Assembly: GCA_964593515.1 (NCBI GenBank)
Contig: CAZQJH010000003.1
Location: 1-37,460 of the forward strand
Source of the DNA: JAXJYR01 sp964593515
GTDB taxonomy: Bacteria; Bacillota_I; Bacilli_A; Erysipelotrichales; Erysipelotrichaceae
Reading direction: 5' to 3'
Length of the DNA: 37,460 bases
The number at the start of each line of letters is the position of its first letter. Within the stretch, counting starts at the first letter, position 1. The notes beneath the pieces are model-generated. The model did no database searches. It saw only the letters and a program-made list of their open reading frames with translations, and had not been told where the DNA came from. This document shows, one piece after another, positions 1 to 8,793 of the stretch. A program made the translations under genes and the position numbers.

Positions 1-2
1 AC

Positions 3-1151
3 ACAGAGCTTGTGGCTGACTTCGGAGCAAAACAAAGGGTCGATTTCAAAGCGGAGATACCCCTCTACGATTATCAAGAGGAAGCAGTCAAAGCTATGGT
101 TAAAGCCCACTACGGAATCTTACAAGCCCCGGCTGGAAGCGGTAAAACGCAAATGGGTGTAGGTATTGTGAGCGAGCTCGGGTGTAACACTCTATGGGTT
201 ACTCACACAAAGGATTTGCTCAATCAGAGCAAGGAGCGTTTTGAGAGATACATCGACAAACGTCTCATAGGAACAATCACAGAGGGCAAGGTCAATATCG
301 GTGAGGGAATAACCTTCGCCACAGTACAGACGCTCTCGAAGCTGGACTTATCTCTATATAGATACCGTTGGGATTGCATTATCGTTGACGAATGTCACCG
401 AGTAGCTGGATCACCCACAGCGGTTACGCAGTTCAGCAAGGTATTAAACAGCTTGGCGGCTCGCCACAAGTACGGATTGTCAGCCACGGTACACAGGGCT
501 GACGGAATGATACAGGCTACCTATTCCCTACTAGGCAAGGTTGCTCACATCGTCCCGGAAGAAGCAGTCGCAGATAAAATTATGAGGGTTGGTATCTTCC
601 CGGTAGGCACACAGACGGTTGTCTCAAGAGCCTGTCAGAACACGGACGGTACATTGAATTTTGCGAAGCTCATTAACTATCTCACGGAAGACAGAGACCG
701 TAACAGGTTGATAGTCAACGAAGTAGTTGAGCAGAACAGACCTTCACTAATTCTATCAGACAGAACAAATCATTTACAGGAGCTTATGAATATGCTCCCG
801 GCAGATTTGAGAGGACGAGCTGTTTACATTGATGGTAAGACCAAAGGTGAAGTCAGAGAAGAAGCTCTCGAGGATATGAGAAGCGGCAGAAAAGATTTCC
901 TCTTTGCCACATACTCTCTCGCTAAAGAAGGGCTGGACGTTCCTAGACTGGAACGCTTGTACATGACAACACCGCAAAAAGATTATGCAGTAATTACCCA
1001 GTCGATAGGCAGAATTGCTCGAACCTGTGAAGGAAAAGCCGAACCGATTGCTTATGACTTCGTGGATAACATCGGCTGGTGTGTAAAAGCGTACAAAAAA
1101 CGATGTACGACCTATCGAAAGAACGGTTGTTACTTCGTGGAAGGGAGTTAG
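3..1151 (+). CDS. DEAD/DEAH-type SF2 DNA helicase (5' partial)
   Basis: Superfamily 2 helicase that would unwind DNA during phage replication or recombination. The frame is open to the window edge, and the GTG at 12 has no ribosome site before it, so the true start lies outside the window. Visible motifs, counted from the first complete codon: a Q-motif-like segment (YDYQEEAV) near residue 22, Walker A APAGSGKT near 42-49, motif II DECH near 129-132, motif III SAT near 158-160, and motif VI-like QSIGRIAR near 333-340. The RecA-like C-terminal domain ends with a short basic tail. It sits 2 nt upstream of the DNA polymerase gene, consistent with a replication operon. The family call is firm; the exact subfamily (SSL2/RAD25-like or UvsW-like) is inference. 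Confidence 0.9.
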   Translation, partial: TELVADFGAKQRVDFKAEIPLYDYQEEAVKAMVKAHYGILQAPAGSGKTQMGVGIVSELGCNTLWVTHTKDLLNQSKERFERYIDKRLIGTITEGKVNIGEGITFATVQTLSKLDLSLYRYRWDCIIVDECHRVAGSPTAVTQFSKVLNSLAARHKYGLSATVHRADGMIQATYSLLGKVAHIVPEEAVADKIMRVGIFPVGTQTVVSRACQNTDGTLNFAKLINYLTEDRDRNRLIVNEVVEQNRPSLILSDRTNHLQELMNMLPADLRGRAVYIDGKTKGEVREEALEDMRSGRKDFLFATYSLAKEGLDVPRLERLYMTTPQKDYAVITQSIGRIARTCEGKAEPIAYDFVDNIGWCVKAYKKRCTTYRKNGCYFVEGS

Positions 1152-1153
1152 TT

Positions 1154-3664
1154 ATGAAGATAGTCACTTATGACTGTGAGGTCTTCTCCCACGACTGGAT
1201 CGTAGTATTCAAGGACAAAGAGACCGGGATATTCACAGTCGTTCATAACGACAACGAAGCTCTGCGAAGTTGCATAAGCGAAGACGCTATCTACATCGGA
1301 TTCAACTCAAAGCACTACGACCAGTACATCATCAAAGGTATATGTGCTGACCTCTCTCCACAGGAGATCAAACAGCTCAATGATTACATTTTCGCTGGTA
1401 ATCAAGGCTGGCAGTACCCCCTATTAAATGGGTTCTACTTCTCCTTCAATAACGTGGATATAAGGGACGATACGCAACAGGGTTTATCTCTGAAAGCAAT
1501 CGAAGGTCACATGGGTATCAGCATACAGGAAACAGAGGTTGACTTCAATCTCGACAGACCTCTCACACAAGAGGAGCTCGATCAGACAATCTTCTACTGT
1601 AAGCACGATGTAGACGCTACCGAGAAGCTGACAGAGATTCGTAAAGATTATCTCAAGAACAAAATAAATCTAGGTCGAATGGCTGGACTTACGGACACAA
1701 AGGCTATGGCTATGACAAACGGTAAATTGACTGCCGCTATGCTGAAAGCCACAGCACAGAAGCATGACGATGAAAGACAGTACGTTTACCCGGATAACTT
1801 GAGACGTGAGTACATTCCACAGGAGGTATTTGATTTCTTCGACAGAATGTACGACCCGAGTATTTCAGACGCAGAATACTTCAAATCGAAGCTGGAAATC
1901 AGCGTAGGTGAATGTCCTGTAACGATTGGTTTCGGAGGTATTCACGGAGCAATCCCTAACTACTTTTGGAGCGAACAGGAAGACCCGGAAGAAGCAATCC
2001 GTAATAAAGACGTTGGAAGCTACTACCCTCACTTATGTACCATCAACGGTTATACGAGCCGCAACATTCCTTCGCCACAGGTGTATGAGAACGTACTTGA
2101 AAGTCGTATGAAAGCGAAAGCCGCTGGTGACATAGCCACAGCAAACGCTTTGAAGCTGGTATGTAACACTACATACGGTTGTCTACTGAATCAGTACAAC
2201 GACCTATATGACCCTCTCATGGGACGTTCGGTGTGTATCAGCGGTCAGCTCTACTTATTGGAGCTCGCTCGACACTGTTATCAAGACATACCGGGACTGA
2301 AAATCGTTCAGCTCAACACAGACGGTATCATGGTTCAATGCCGCAAGGAATATCTCTCACAGCTTGACGAGATTTGCAATGAATGGCAGAGCCGCACCGG
2401 GTTCGAGCTCGAGACAGATTCGGTTATCAAGATAGCTCAAAAGGACGTGAACAATTACGTTGAAATCCAAGAGGGAGGAAAAGCCAAAGCAAAAGGCGGT
2501 TATCTCGTTAAGGGTATTTCTACTGTCGGTGCTTTCAATATCAACAATTCATGTTGCATTGTGGCTACTGCTCTCAAGGAATACTTCGTAAACGGTACTC
2601 CTGTCGAGGAGACAATCGAGAATTGTAATGACATATTCCAGTTTCAGATCATCGCCAAAGCTGGTGCGAAGTACAAGGAAGCGTACCACGTTGTAGGCGA
2701 TAGAAAAGAACAGGTACAAAAAGTGAATCGTGTTTATGCAACAGCAGACACTAGATACGGAAAGCTGTTCAAGGTGAAAGCGGAGGACGATACCACCGCC
2801 AAAATTGAATCGCTCCCGGAACACTGTATTATCGACAACGATAATCAGTTGACAATCAATGATGTGGATAAAACCTTCTACATCGAAATGGCACGTAAAC
2901 GTGTAAATGACTTTATGGGTATTAAGCCCGAGAAAAAATCTAGGAGGAAAAAAGACATGGCAACAGCAACAAAAACAACCAAAGAACCTATGAACGTGTA
3001 TCAGAAGCTCATTGAAGCTAGATCACAGTTCCTCAACGATGGTGTTGAGAAGTCGGGAAAGAACATGAATGTAGGCTTTAAGTATTTCGAGCTTACCGAC
3101 ATTGTTCCGTCAGTAACAAAGATTTTCAAGGAGCTTGGTCTTATCGCTATTGATAAGTTCACCAACGAAACAGCTTACATGACAATCGTAAACTGTGACG
3201 CTCCCGAGGAAACAATCGAGTTTGAAGCTCCGTTCAATCAGATCGCTCCTATCGTGAGCAACGCTGGTAAACAGGTCACAAACGAAATGCAAGCTCTCGG
3301 TTCTTCCATCACCTACATGAGACGTTATCTGTACATGATCGCTATGGATATTGTAGAGAATGACGAAATCGAGCCGCAGATTACCAACGATACACCAGCC
3401 GAAGCTCCGAAGAAAGCACCAGCTACTCCCGAGCAGAGACAGGAAGTAAAACAGGAGCTTACAGCCCCGGCAGAGAACGCTTCCGATTTGCAGATTAAAG
3501 GTCTGAAAGCAGTTCTCAAGAAGCTCAAGGATAAAGACCCTAGCAAGGAAGAAATGATTGCGAAGATCGCTGTTGAGACACAGGGATTTACAGTAATCAG
3601 CAAGTCCGATTGCGAGACCCTTATCAACCGTATCTCTGAAATGCTGGAAGGAGGACAGGCATAA
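1154..3664 (+). CDS. B-type DNA polymerase with 3'-5' exonuclease, fused in frame to an ERF-type annealing protein
   Basis: Residues 1-601 read as a compact phage DNA polymerase. DnaQ-like exonuclease motifs are YDCEV (6-10), NSKHYDQYI (about 52-60) and YCKHDVDA (about 147-154). Polymerase motifs are A, DVGSYYPHL (about 286-294), B, KLVCNTTYG (about 334-342), and C, LNTDGIM (about 387-393). The start at ATG 1154 has GGAAGGGAG just upstream; the frame is open further upstream without a better site. The frame does not stop after the polymerase but runs through an AGGAGG sequence into a complete ERF-like protein (residues 602-836). One extra A in the A6 run at 2933-2938 would create a TAG directly before that ribosome site, so the fusion may be a real polyprotein, a slippage site or a sequence error. 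The polymerase call is firm; the biological reality of the fusion is open. Confidence 0.85.
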   Translation: MKIVTYDCEVFSHDWIVVFKDKETGIFTVVHNDNEALRSCISEDAIYIGFNSKHYDQYIIKGICADLSPQEIKQLNDYIFAGNQGWQYPLLNGFYFSFNNVDIRDDTQQGLSLKAIEGHMGISIQETEVDFNLDRPLTQEELDQTIFYCKHDVDATEKLTEIRKDYLKNKINLGRMAGLTDTKAMAMTNGKLTAAMLKATAQKHDDERQYVYPDNLRREYIPQEVFDFFDRMYDPSISDAEYFKSKLEISVGECPVTIGFGGIHGAIPNYFWSEQEDPEEAIRNKDVGSYYPHLCTINGYTSRNIPSPQVYENVLESRMKAKAAGDIATANALKLVCNTTYGCLLNQYNDLYDPLMGRSVCISGQLYLLELARHCYQDIPGLKIVQLNTDGIMVQCRKEYLSQLDEICNEWQSRTGFELETDSVIKIAQKDVNNYVEIQEGGKAKAKGGYLVKGISTVGAFNINNSCCIVATALKEYFVNGTPVEETIENCNDIFQFQIIAKAGAKYKEAYHVVGDRKEQVQKVNRVYATADTRYGKLFKVKAEDDTTAKIESLPEHCIIDNDNQLTINDVDKTFYIEMARKRVNDFMGIKPEKKSRRKKDMATATKTTKEPMNVYQKLIEARSQFLNDGVEKSGKNMNVGFKYFELTDIVPSVTKIFKELGLIAIDKFTNETAYMTIVNCDAPEETIEFEAPFNQIAPIVSNAGKQVTNEMQALGSSITYMRRYLYMIAMDIVENDEIEPQITNDTPAEAPKKAPATPEQRQEVKQELTAPAENASDLQIKGLKAVLKKLKDKDPSKEEMIAKIAVETQGFTVISKSDCETLINRISEMLEGGQA
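2957..3664 (+). CDS. erf: ERF-family single-strand annealing protein (internal start)
   Basis: Recombinase that would anneal complementary single strands, working with the YqaJ exonuclease encoded directly downstream. ATG 2957 lies 9 nt after a perfect AGGAGG at 2942-2947, so it can be made as a separate 235-residue protein although it is in frame with the polymerase. The N-terminal part has the ERF-like pattern MNVYQKLIEARSQFL, then GFKYFELTDIVPSV, then the conserved ALGSSITYMRRYLYM near residues 112-126. The C-terminal third is Pro/Ala/Lys-rich followed by a helical tail. The stop overlaps the next start (TAATG). Pairing of an ERF-type protein with a YqaJ exonuclease is an established phage module. 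The family call rests on motif reading only. Confidence 0.85.
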   Translation: MATATKTTKEPMNVYQKLIEARSQFLNDGVEKSGKNMNVGFKYFELTDIVPSVTKIFKELGLIAIDKFTNETAYMTIVNCDAPEETIEFEAPFNQIAPIVSNAGKQVTNEMQALGSSITYMRRYLYMIAMDIVENDEIEPQITNDTPAEAPKKAPATPEQRQEVKQELTAPAENASDLQIKGLKAVLKKLKDKDPSKEEMIAKIAVETQGFTVISKSDCETLINRISEMLEGGQA

Positions 3665-4731
3665 TGGCTGACATTAAGTGGTTGGAGAGCAATCAGTTAC
3701 AGGTTGCTCCTCCGAAGAAGACGAAGAAGGTCACAGGTACTCGTTTCGCTTCTATTCTCGGTTCAAACGTATGGAGCACTCCGTTTGAAATGTGGTGTGC
3801 AATAACCAAGACATTCGAGCTTCCATTCGAGGACACTATCTACACCATCGCTGGTAAGACCATCGAACCTAAACAGGCGGCTTATATGAAGAAGTCCTAC
3901 GGTATGGATTTGATTTCCCCTACTGATCGTTACGGTGCTGACTACTTCAATAAGACTTGGGGAGATTTCTTCCCGGAGAATCCTCACCTCGGTGGTATGT
4001 GGGACTACCTCTCTACCGATGAAGACGGAAAAGTTGACGCTGTGCTGGAAATGAAGACCACAAAGCGTATTGAGGATTGGAAAGACGATATTCCCGAGTA
4101 TTACGCATTACAGGCGGCTCTTTACGCTTGGTTGCTCGGTGTGGATCAAGTCTACATGGTTGCTTCCTTCCTTGAGGAAAAGGACTACGAGAACCCGGAC
4201 GCTTATGTGCCTAGCATTAAGAACACCATCGTGAAGGATTTCAAGGTTTCCGAGAGATACCCGGATTTCGCTGATAAGGTGGCACAGGTTGAGAAATGGT
4301 GGGCTGAACACGTAGACACTGGTATCTCTCCTGTCTTCGATGAAAAGAAGGACGCTGAAATCCTTGCGGCACTCCGCACAAACACTCTCGCACCCGAGAC
4401 AGACATTGAAGCTCTGATTGCAGAAGCAGAAGGTCTCAAGAGTGATATTGACGCTGTATCAGCCACTATCGCTGATAAGGAAAAGCGTCTCAAGAAGATC
4501 AATGAAATCATCAAGGAACACGCTACGAAGCAGTTCCGTGACGGTGATAAGAAGGTGGAAGTCAAGGGAAGCAAGTACACATGGTCTCTCGCACGTACCA
4601 CAAAGGACGTTACGAAGGTCAATGAGGAAGCTCTCAAGGCTGACGGTATCTTCGATAAGTACACCACTACTACACAGGAAACTTCTTACCGTATGACGGT
4701 AAGTGCAATTAAGAATAAGGAGGATAAGTAA
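3664..4731 (+). CDS. YqaJ-type (lambda exonuclease-like) recombination exonuclease
   Basis: 355-residue nuclease that would resect double-stranded ends to feed the annealing protein encoded just upstream. Visible PD-(D/E)XK features are GKTIEP near residue 64-69, the acidic strand GKVDAVLEMKTTKR near 119-132 with the E-x-K pair, and the helix YYALQAALYAWLLG near 142-155 with the typical Q. The last 110 residues form a coiled coil followed by a small module ending in TQETSYRMTVSAI. A similar module appears to make up the free-standing 87-residue protein at 17656-17919. Start ATG overlaps the previous stop by one base, implying translational coupling. Confidence is high for family; which ends it prefers is not visible. 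Confidence 0.88.
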   Translation: MADIKWLESNQLQVAPPKKTKKVTGTRFASILGSNVWSTPFEMWCAITKTFELPFEDTIYTIAGKTIEPKQAAYMKKSYGMDLISPTDRYGADYFNKTWGDFFPENPHLGGMWDYLSTDEDGKVDAVLEMKTTKRIEDWKDDIPEYYALQAALYAWLLGVDQVYMVASFLEEKDYENPDAYVPSIKNTIVKDFKVSERYPDFADKVAQVEKWWAEHVDTGISPVFDEKKDAEILAALRTNTLAPETDIEALIAEAEGLKSDIDAVSATIADKEKRLKKINEIIKEHATKQFRDGDKKVEVKGSKYTWSLARTTKDVTKVNEEALKADGIFDKYTTTTQETSYRMTVSAIKNKEDK

Positions 4732-4733
4732 TC

Positions 4734-4973
4734 ATGGCAAATGCAAAGGAACTTACAAATCAGATTTGTGAACTTCGTAAGGCTCACAATGAGGAGGTCA
4801 AAGTGCTCGAGGAACAGAGAGAAGAAGCTCTCAAAGACGAGCAGTTCGATGAAGGTGCAAAGGACATTCATCGTATGTACATGAGCTATATCAAAGCTGG
4901 TTTCACAGAGGAACAGGCTTGGGAGCTTACGACAATCTTCTTCACCAACGCAACAAAGAAATCAATTTTTTAA
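4734..4973 (+). CDS. Small charged helical protein, unknown function
   Basis: 79 residues, preceded by AAGGAGG about 10 nt before the ATG. I do not recognise it. The first half is predicted helical and highly charged (KVLEEQREEALKDEQFD), suggesting a short coiled coil. The second half has an aromatic cluster (RMYMSYIKAGFTEEQAWEL) that looks like a small helical bundle. It is sandwiched between the exonuclease and the SSB-like gene, so an accessory role in recombination or replication is a reasonable guess by position only. Spacing to the next gene is 14 nt, and the next ribosome site starts inside or right after its stop codon. Confidence 0.7.
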   Translation: MANAKELTNQICELRKAHNEEVKVLEEQREEALKDEQFDEGAKDIHRMYMSYIKAGFTEEQAWELTTIFFTNATKKSIF

Positions 4974-4987
4974 GGAGGATTTTAACA

Positions 4988-5512
4988 ATGGCAAGAATAC
5001 CTATGACTAGCGGATTCGTAGTTATCCCGGAAGGAGAATACGTTTTCCGTATCTATGACGCAACCTATGACGAGGAGTTTGGACGTATCGTAGTCAAACT
5101 CGTGACAGCAAGTGGTCTGACACATCAAGAGAGATTCTCTATCAAGAACTCCGATGATGAATATAACGAAAAAGCTCTCAACGCTTTCAGTTATTTCGCA
5201 AAGACAGCTCTCAACGATTTCTCTCGTGAGGACATTGATATTGAGGAGCTTATCGACCACTACATTCGTGCGGAGGTTACTCACACGAAACAGCCTAACA
5301 AGAATGATCCTACGAAGACTGTTACCTTCGCAAACTTGGGTGACAAGTCCCCGGCAGACGGTTTCGACACAGAACCTACCGCTCGTGCTCTTAACATGGG
5401 TCGTGACGGAGTTAAGGCTTCCGCTCCTACACCTACTGCTACTGCCGCCGCACCTGTTCAGCAGAGTGCACCAGCTAAAGGCGGTTTAGACCTTGATAGC
5501 CTTTTAGGATAA
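4988..5512 (+). CDS. Putative single-stranded DNA-binding protein
   Basis: 174 residues from ATG 4988, chosen because AAGGAGG at 4972-4978 is ideally spaced; longer in-frame starts overlap the previous gene without a ribosome site. The N-terminal ~110 residues are beta-rich (GEYVFRIYDATYDEEFGRIV, then VKLVTASGLTHQERFSI) as in OB-like phage proteins. A Pro/Ala/Thr-rich linker follows, then the acidic and hydrophobic tip LDLDSLLG, which is like the protein-interaction tails of SSBs. Position after the exonuclease and before nucleotide-metabolism genes fits an SSB. The fold is inferred; a DUF669-like or other replication-accessory protein is the alternative. Confidence 0.6.
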   Translation: MARIPMTSGFVVIPEGEYVFRIYDATYDEEFGRIVVKLVTASGLTHQERFSIKNSDDEYNEKALNAFSYFAKTALNDFSREDIDIEELIDHYIRAEVTHTKQPNKNDPTKTVTFANLGDKSPADGFDTEPTARALNMGRDGVKASAPTPTATAAAPVQQSAPAKGGLDLDSLLG

Positions 5513-5519
5513 TCACCAC

Positions 5520-5543
5520 CGGGGAGGGGTTCTCCTCTCCCCG
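5520..5543 (+). terminator. GC-rich hairpin, partial terminator or mRNA-processing stem
   Basis: A 10-bp stem (one G.T pair) closed by a TTCT tetraloop immediately follows the SSB-like gene and is followed by ATTTTAA. The U-tract is only four bases and runs into the next gene's ribosome site, so it probably attenuates the operon or stabilises the upstream mRNA rather than ending transcription. Confidence 0.6.
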
Positions 5544-5560
5544 ATTTTAAGGAGGACGAA

Positions 5561-5797
5561 ATGAGCGATTTTGATAATGTAAATCACCCAGCACACTACT
5601 GTCAAGATGGTGGCATGGAGTGTATAGACGAAATGGTCGCTATTTTCGGTAAGACAGCTACAATGCACTTCTGCTTACTCAATGTATGGAAGTACCGCAA
5701 GAGAGCTGTTTTCAAGAATGGCGAGGAAGATATGAAGAAAGCCGACTGGTATATGAACAAGTATATCGAGTTGGGAGGAAAGGCGGTTAAGATATGA
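5561..5797 (+). CDS. DUF3310-family protein
   Basis: 78 residues with a clear AAGGAGG ribosome site. The pattern NHPAHYCQDGGMECIDEM, then the hydrophobic YRKRAVFKNGEEDMKKADWYM is the usual DUF3310 signature (NxPxHY...E.id...KYi.Ra..Kn...Dl.KA.wYl). Such proteins are common in phage nucleotide-metabolism clusters and have been loosely annotated as nucleotide kinases, but no P-loop is present here, so the biochemical role is unknown. It overlaps the nrdG start by 4 nt, consistent with co-translation with the ribonucleotide reductase genes. Confidence 0.8.
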   Translation: MSDFDNVNHPAHYCQDGGMECIDEMVAIFGKTATMHFCLLNVWKYRKRAVFKNGEEDMKKADWYMNKYIELGGKAVKI

Positions 5798-6300
5798 ACT
5801 ATCACAACATTACCAAAGACGATATGAACAATGGCGATGGTTTACGTGTAGTTCTGTGGTTGGCTGGTTGTGAGCACCACTGTAAAGGTTGTCAGAACCC
5901 TATTACATGGGACGCTAACGATGGTCTCAAGTTCGGTATCAGAGAACGTAAAGAGATTTTCCGGGAGCTGAATAAGAAGCACGTTACAGGTATCACATTC
6001 AGCGGAGGAGACCCTCTATTCGCTACCAACAAAGGTACGGTATTTCTTCTTTGTAAGGATATTAAAGAGAAGTTCCACAATAAGACAATTTGGATTTACA
6101 CCGGGTACACATGGGAGCAGATCGAACAGGATAAACGCATGATGGCGATTATGAAGTACGTAGACGTTCTCGTAGACGGTAAATTCGTTGAGGAACTCAA
6201 AGACGTAAATTATCCGTGGGCTGGCAGTACGAACCAGCGAGTAATTGACGTACAACAGACAATCGAGAAAGGTGAGGTGATATTACATGAACGTCATTAA
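5794..6300 (+). CDS. nrdG: Anaerobic ribonucleotide reductase activating protein (radical SAM)
   Basis: 168-residue radical-SAM activase that would generate the glycyl radical on NrdD encoded next. The iron-sulphur motif C26-x3-C30-x2-C33 (CEHHCKGC) is intact. GITFSGGDPLF follows near residues 65-75, matching the GGE/GGD SAM-binding segment, and the short length is typical of NrdG. Gene order is nrdG then nrdD, with a 14-nt overlap; in many bacteria nrdD precedes nrdG. Its presence means the phage makes dNTPs under anaerobic conditions, supporting an anaerobic host. Confidence 0.95.
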   Translation: MNYHNITKDDMNNGDGLRVVLWLAGCEHHCKGCQNPITWDANDGLKFGIRERKEIFRELNKKHVTGITFSGGDPLFATNKGTVFLLCKDIKEKFHNKTIWIYTGYTWEQIEQDKRMMAIMKYVDVLVDGKFVEELKDVNYPWAGSTNQRVIDVQQTIEKGEVILHERH

Positions 6301-8425
6301 GAAAGACGGTACTCTCGAACCGTACAATTTCGAGAAGATCAGAGCGGCAGTAAGTAAGTCCGCTGGTCGAGTAATGGTTACACTCACCGATGGAGATTTC
6401 AGAGTAATTAAAGCGATGGTCGAGAATAAGCTCAATCTCATGGGTAAGGAAAACGTACCTATCGCTGATATGCACAACGTAGTTGAAGGTACTCTCGAGG
6501 AGTTCAACCCTACCGTGGCAAAATCCTACAAGGACTACCGTAACTACAAGAAAGATTTCGTTCACATGATGGACGAGGTTTATCAGAAGTCACAGTCAAT
6601 CAGATTCTTGGGCGATAAGGAAAATGCCAACACTGATAGTACACTTGTTGCCACGAAAAGGTGTCTAATCTTCAACGATTTGAACAAGAGATTGTACAGA
6701 AAGTTCTTTATGACACAGGACGAGTTACAGGCTTGTAAGGACGGATACATCTACATACACGATCAGTCAGCAAGGCTTGACACGATGAATTGCTGTTTGT
6801 GCGATGTTGGTGCAGTAATGAGCGGTGGATTTGAAATGGGTAACGTTTGGTACAACGAACCGAAGACCCTTGACACTGCTTTCGATGTACTGGGAGATAT
6901 TATCCTTGCGACAGCTTCACAGCAGTACGGAGGGTTCACAGTTCCCGAGGTAGATAAAATCCTCTCTCCTTACGCTGAAAAGTCTTACGACAAGTATCTT
7001 ACAGAGTATCTCGATATTCTCGATATTAAAGAACCTACACAGGATTGTGCAAACAAAGCCGCTGACTACGCTATGAAGAAGATCAAGCGTGACTTCGAGC
7101 AAGGATTTCAAGGTATCGAAATGAAGCTCAATACCGTAGGAAGTAGCCGAGGTGATTATCCATTCATCACCATGACATTCGGTCTTGCTACTGACGTATT
7201 CGGTAAAATGGCTTCTATTACATTCCTTGAGGTTCACATGAAGGGACAGGGTAAGGAAGGAAATAAAAAGCCTGTGCTGTTCCCGAAGCTGGTATTTCTC
7301 TACGATAAGAACCTTCACGGAGAAGGTTGTATCAATCACGATGTATTTGAAGCTGGTATTGATTGCAGTTGCAAGACAATGTACCCGGACTGGTTATCTC
7401 TTACCGGGGAAGGTTATGTGGCTGAAATGTACAAGAAATACGGACGTGTCGTAAGCCCTATGGGTTGTAGAGCGTTCCTGTCACCGTGGTACGAGCGTGG
7501 CGGCATGAACCCGGCAGACGAAGACGATAAGCCTGTATTCGTAGGACGATTCAACATCGGTGCTGTAAGTCTTCACCTACCTATGATTCTTGCGAAAGCA
7601 AGGAAGGAATCGAAGAACTTCTACGATGTGCTGGACTACTACCTCGAAATGATCCGAGGAATCCACAAGAGAACCTATGAGTATCTCGGGGAAATGAAAG
7701 CGTCAACGAACCCTATCCAGTATTGTGAGGGCGGCTTCTACGGAGGACACTTGAAACCTTCCGATAAAATCAAGCCACTGCTCAAGCCTATGACTGCTTC
7801 CTTCGGCATTACTGCTCTAAATGAGTTACAGGAAATGTACAACGGAAAATCGCTGGTTGAGGACGGTAGATTTGCTCTCGAGGTAATGAAGTATATCAAC
7901 GAAAAGGTGACAGATTTCAAGAAGGAAGACGGTTGGCTGTATGCAATCTACGGTACACCAGCAGAATCACTCTGCGGCACACAGGTCGAACAGTTCCGTA
8001 AGAAATACGGAATCATCGAAAACGTATCGGACAGACCTTACGTATCGAACAGCTTCCATTGTCACGTAACCGAAGACATTTCTCCTATCGAGAAACAGGA
8101 TTTGGAAGGTAGATTTTGGAATCTGTGTAACGGAGGAAAAATCCAGTACGTGAGATACCCGGTATCTTACAACCGTGAAGCTGTTGAAACACTCGTTTTA
8201 CGAGCTATGGAAAAAGGCTTCTACGAAGGTGTGAACCTGTCTCTCGCATATTGCGATGATTGCGGTCACGAGGAGCTGGAAATGGACGTTTGCCCGGTGT
8301 GCGGCTCTCGTAATCTGACAAAGATTGACCGTATGAATGGGTATTTATCCTACTCACGAGTACACGGTGACACGAGATTGAACAGTGCAAAAATGGCTGA
8401 AATAGCAGAAAGGAAGTCAATGTAA
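6287..8425 (+). CDS. nrdD: Anaerobic ribonucleoside-triphosphate reductase
   Basis: 712-residue class III ribonucleotide reductase that would reduce NTPs to dNTPs for phage replication. The N-terminus carries an ATP-cone-like domain (VIKKDGTLEPYNFEKIRAAV). The body follows the NrdD pattern (DQSARLDTMNCCLCDVG; TVGSSRGDYPFITMTFG). Near the C-terminus two CxxC pairs (CDDC and CPVC) form the zinc site, and RMNGYLS carries the glycyl radical at about G685. All key elements are present, so it looks functional. The start overlaps nrdG by 14 nt with GAAAGGTGAGG upstream, and the stop overlaps the MazG-like start. Confidence 0.95.
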   Translation: MNVIKKDGTLEPYNFEKIRAAVSKSAGRVMVTLTDGDFRVIKAMVENKLNLMGKENVPIADMHNVVEGTLEEFNPTVAKSYKDYRNYKKDFVHMMDEVYQKSQSIRFLGDKENANTDSTLVATKRCLIFNDLNKRLYRKFFMTQDELQACKDGYIYIHDQSARLDTMNCCLCDVGAVMSGGFEMGNVWYNEPKTLDTAFDVLGDIILATASQQYGGFTVPEVDKILSPYAEKSYDKYLTEYLDILDIKEPTQDCANKAADYAMKKIKRDFEQGFQGIEMKLNTVGSSRGDYPFITMTFGLATDVFGKMASITFLEVHMKGQGKEGNKKPVLFPKLVFLYDKNLHGEGCINHDVFEAGIDCSCKTMYPDWLSLTGEGYVAEMYKKYGRVVSPMGCRAFLSPWYERGGMNPADEDDKPVFVGRFNIGAVSLHLPMILAKARKESKNFYDVLDYYLEMIRGIHKRTYEYLGEMKASTNPIQYCEGGFYGGHLKPSDKIKPLLKPMTASFGITALNELQEMYNGKSLVEDGRFALEVMKYINEKVTDFKKEDGWLYAIYGTPAESLCGTQVEQFRKKYGIIENVSDRPYVSNSFHCHVTEDISPIEKQDLEGRFWNLCNGGKIQYVRYPVSYNREAVETLVLRAMEKGFYEGVNLSLAYCDDCGHEELEMDVCPVCGSRNLTKIDRMNGYLSYSRVHGDTRLNSAKMAEIAERKSM

Positions 8426-8793
8426 TGAACGCAACAGAATATCAGAATTTGGCTATGAGAACGTGTGCTATCCCTTATGATAGAGACCCTCTCACAGAGC
8501 TTATTCCCGACAATAGAAAACGTGGAATGTTGATCCACGGTGTAACCCTTACAAGCTCCGAGGTCGGAGAAGTCGCTGGACTGGTACAGAAAGTGTATCA
8601 AGGTCACGAGTTCGATTTGGAGCACATGAAGAAAGAACTTGGCGATGTACTGTGGGGTATCGCTGAAATCTGTACCGCTCTCGACATTGATATGGGAGAC
8701 GCTATGGAGACCAACATCGCAAAGCTGAAAGCTCGTTACCCGGAAGGATTTGACGTAGAACACTCTCTCCACAGGAAGGAGGGCGATGTGTAA
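8425..8793 (+). CDS. MazG-like nucleotide pyrophosphohydrolase
   Basis: 122 residues with the all-alpha NTP pyrophosphatase pattern. TSSEVGEVAGLVQKV near residues 43-57 supplies the first metal-binding EVGE motif, and KKELGDVLWGIAEI near 72-85 supplies the second ExxD motif. Such enzymes hydrolyse dNTPs or alarmone-like nucleotides. Here it follows nrdD and overlaps its stop by one base, so a role in balancing the nucleotide pool is likely. The last 15 residues are basic and unlike the core. The family call is firm; the substrate is not visible. Confidence 0.85.
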   Translation: MNATEYQNLAMRTCAIPYDRDPLTELIPDNRKRGMLIHGVTLTSSEVGEVAGLVQKVYQGHEFDLEHMKKELGDVLWGIAEICTALDIDMGDAMETNIAKLKARYPEGFDVEHSLHRKEGDV

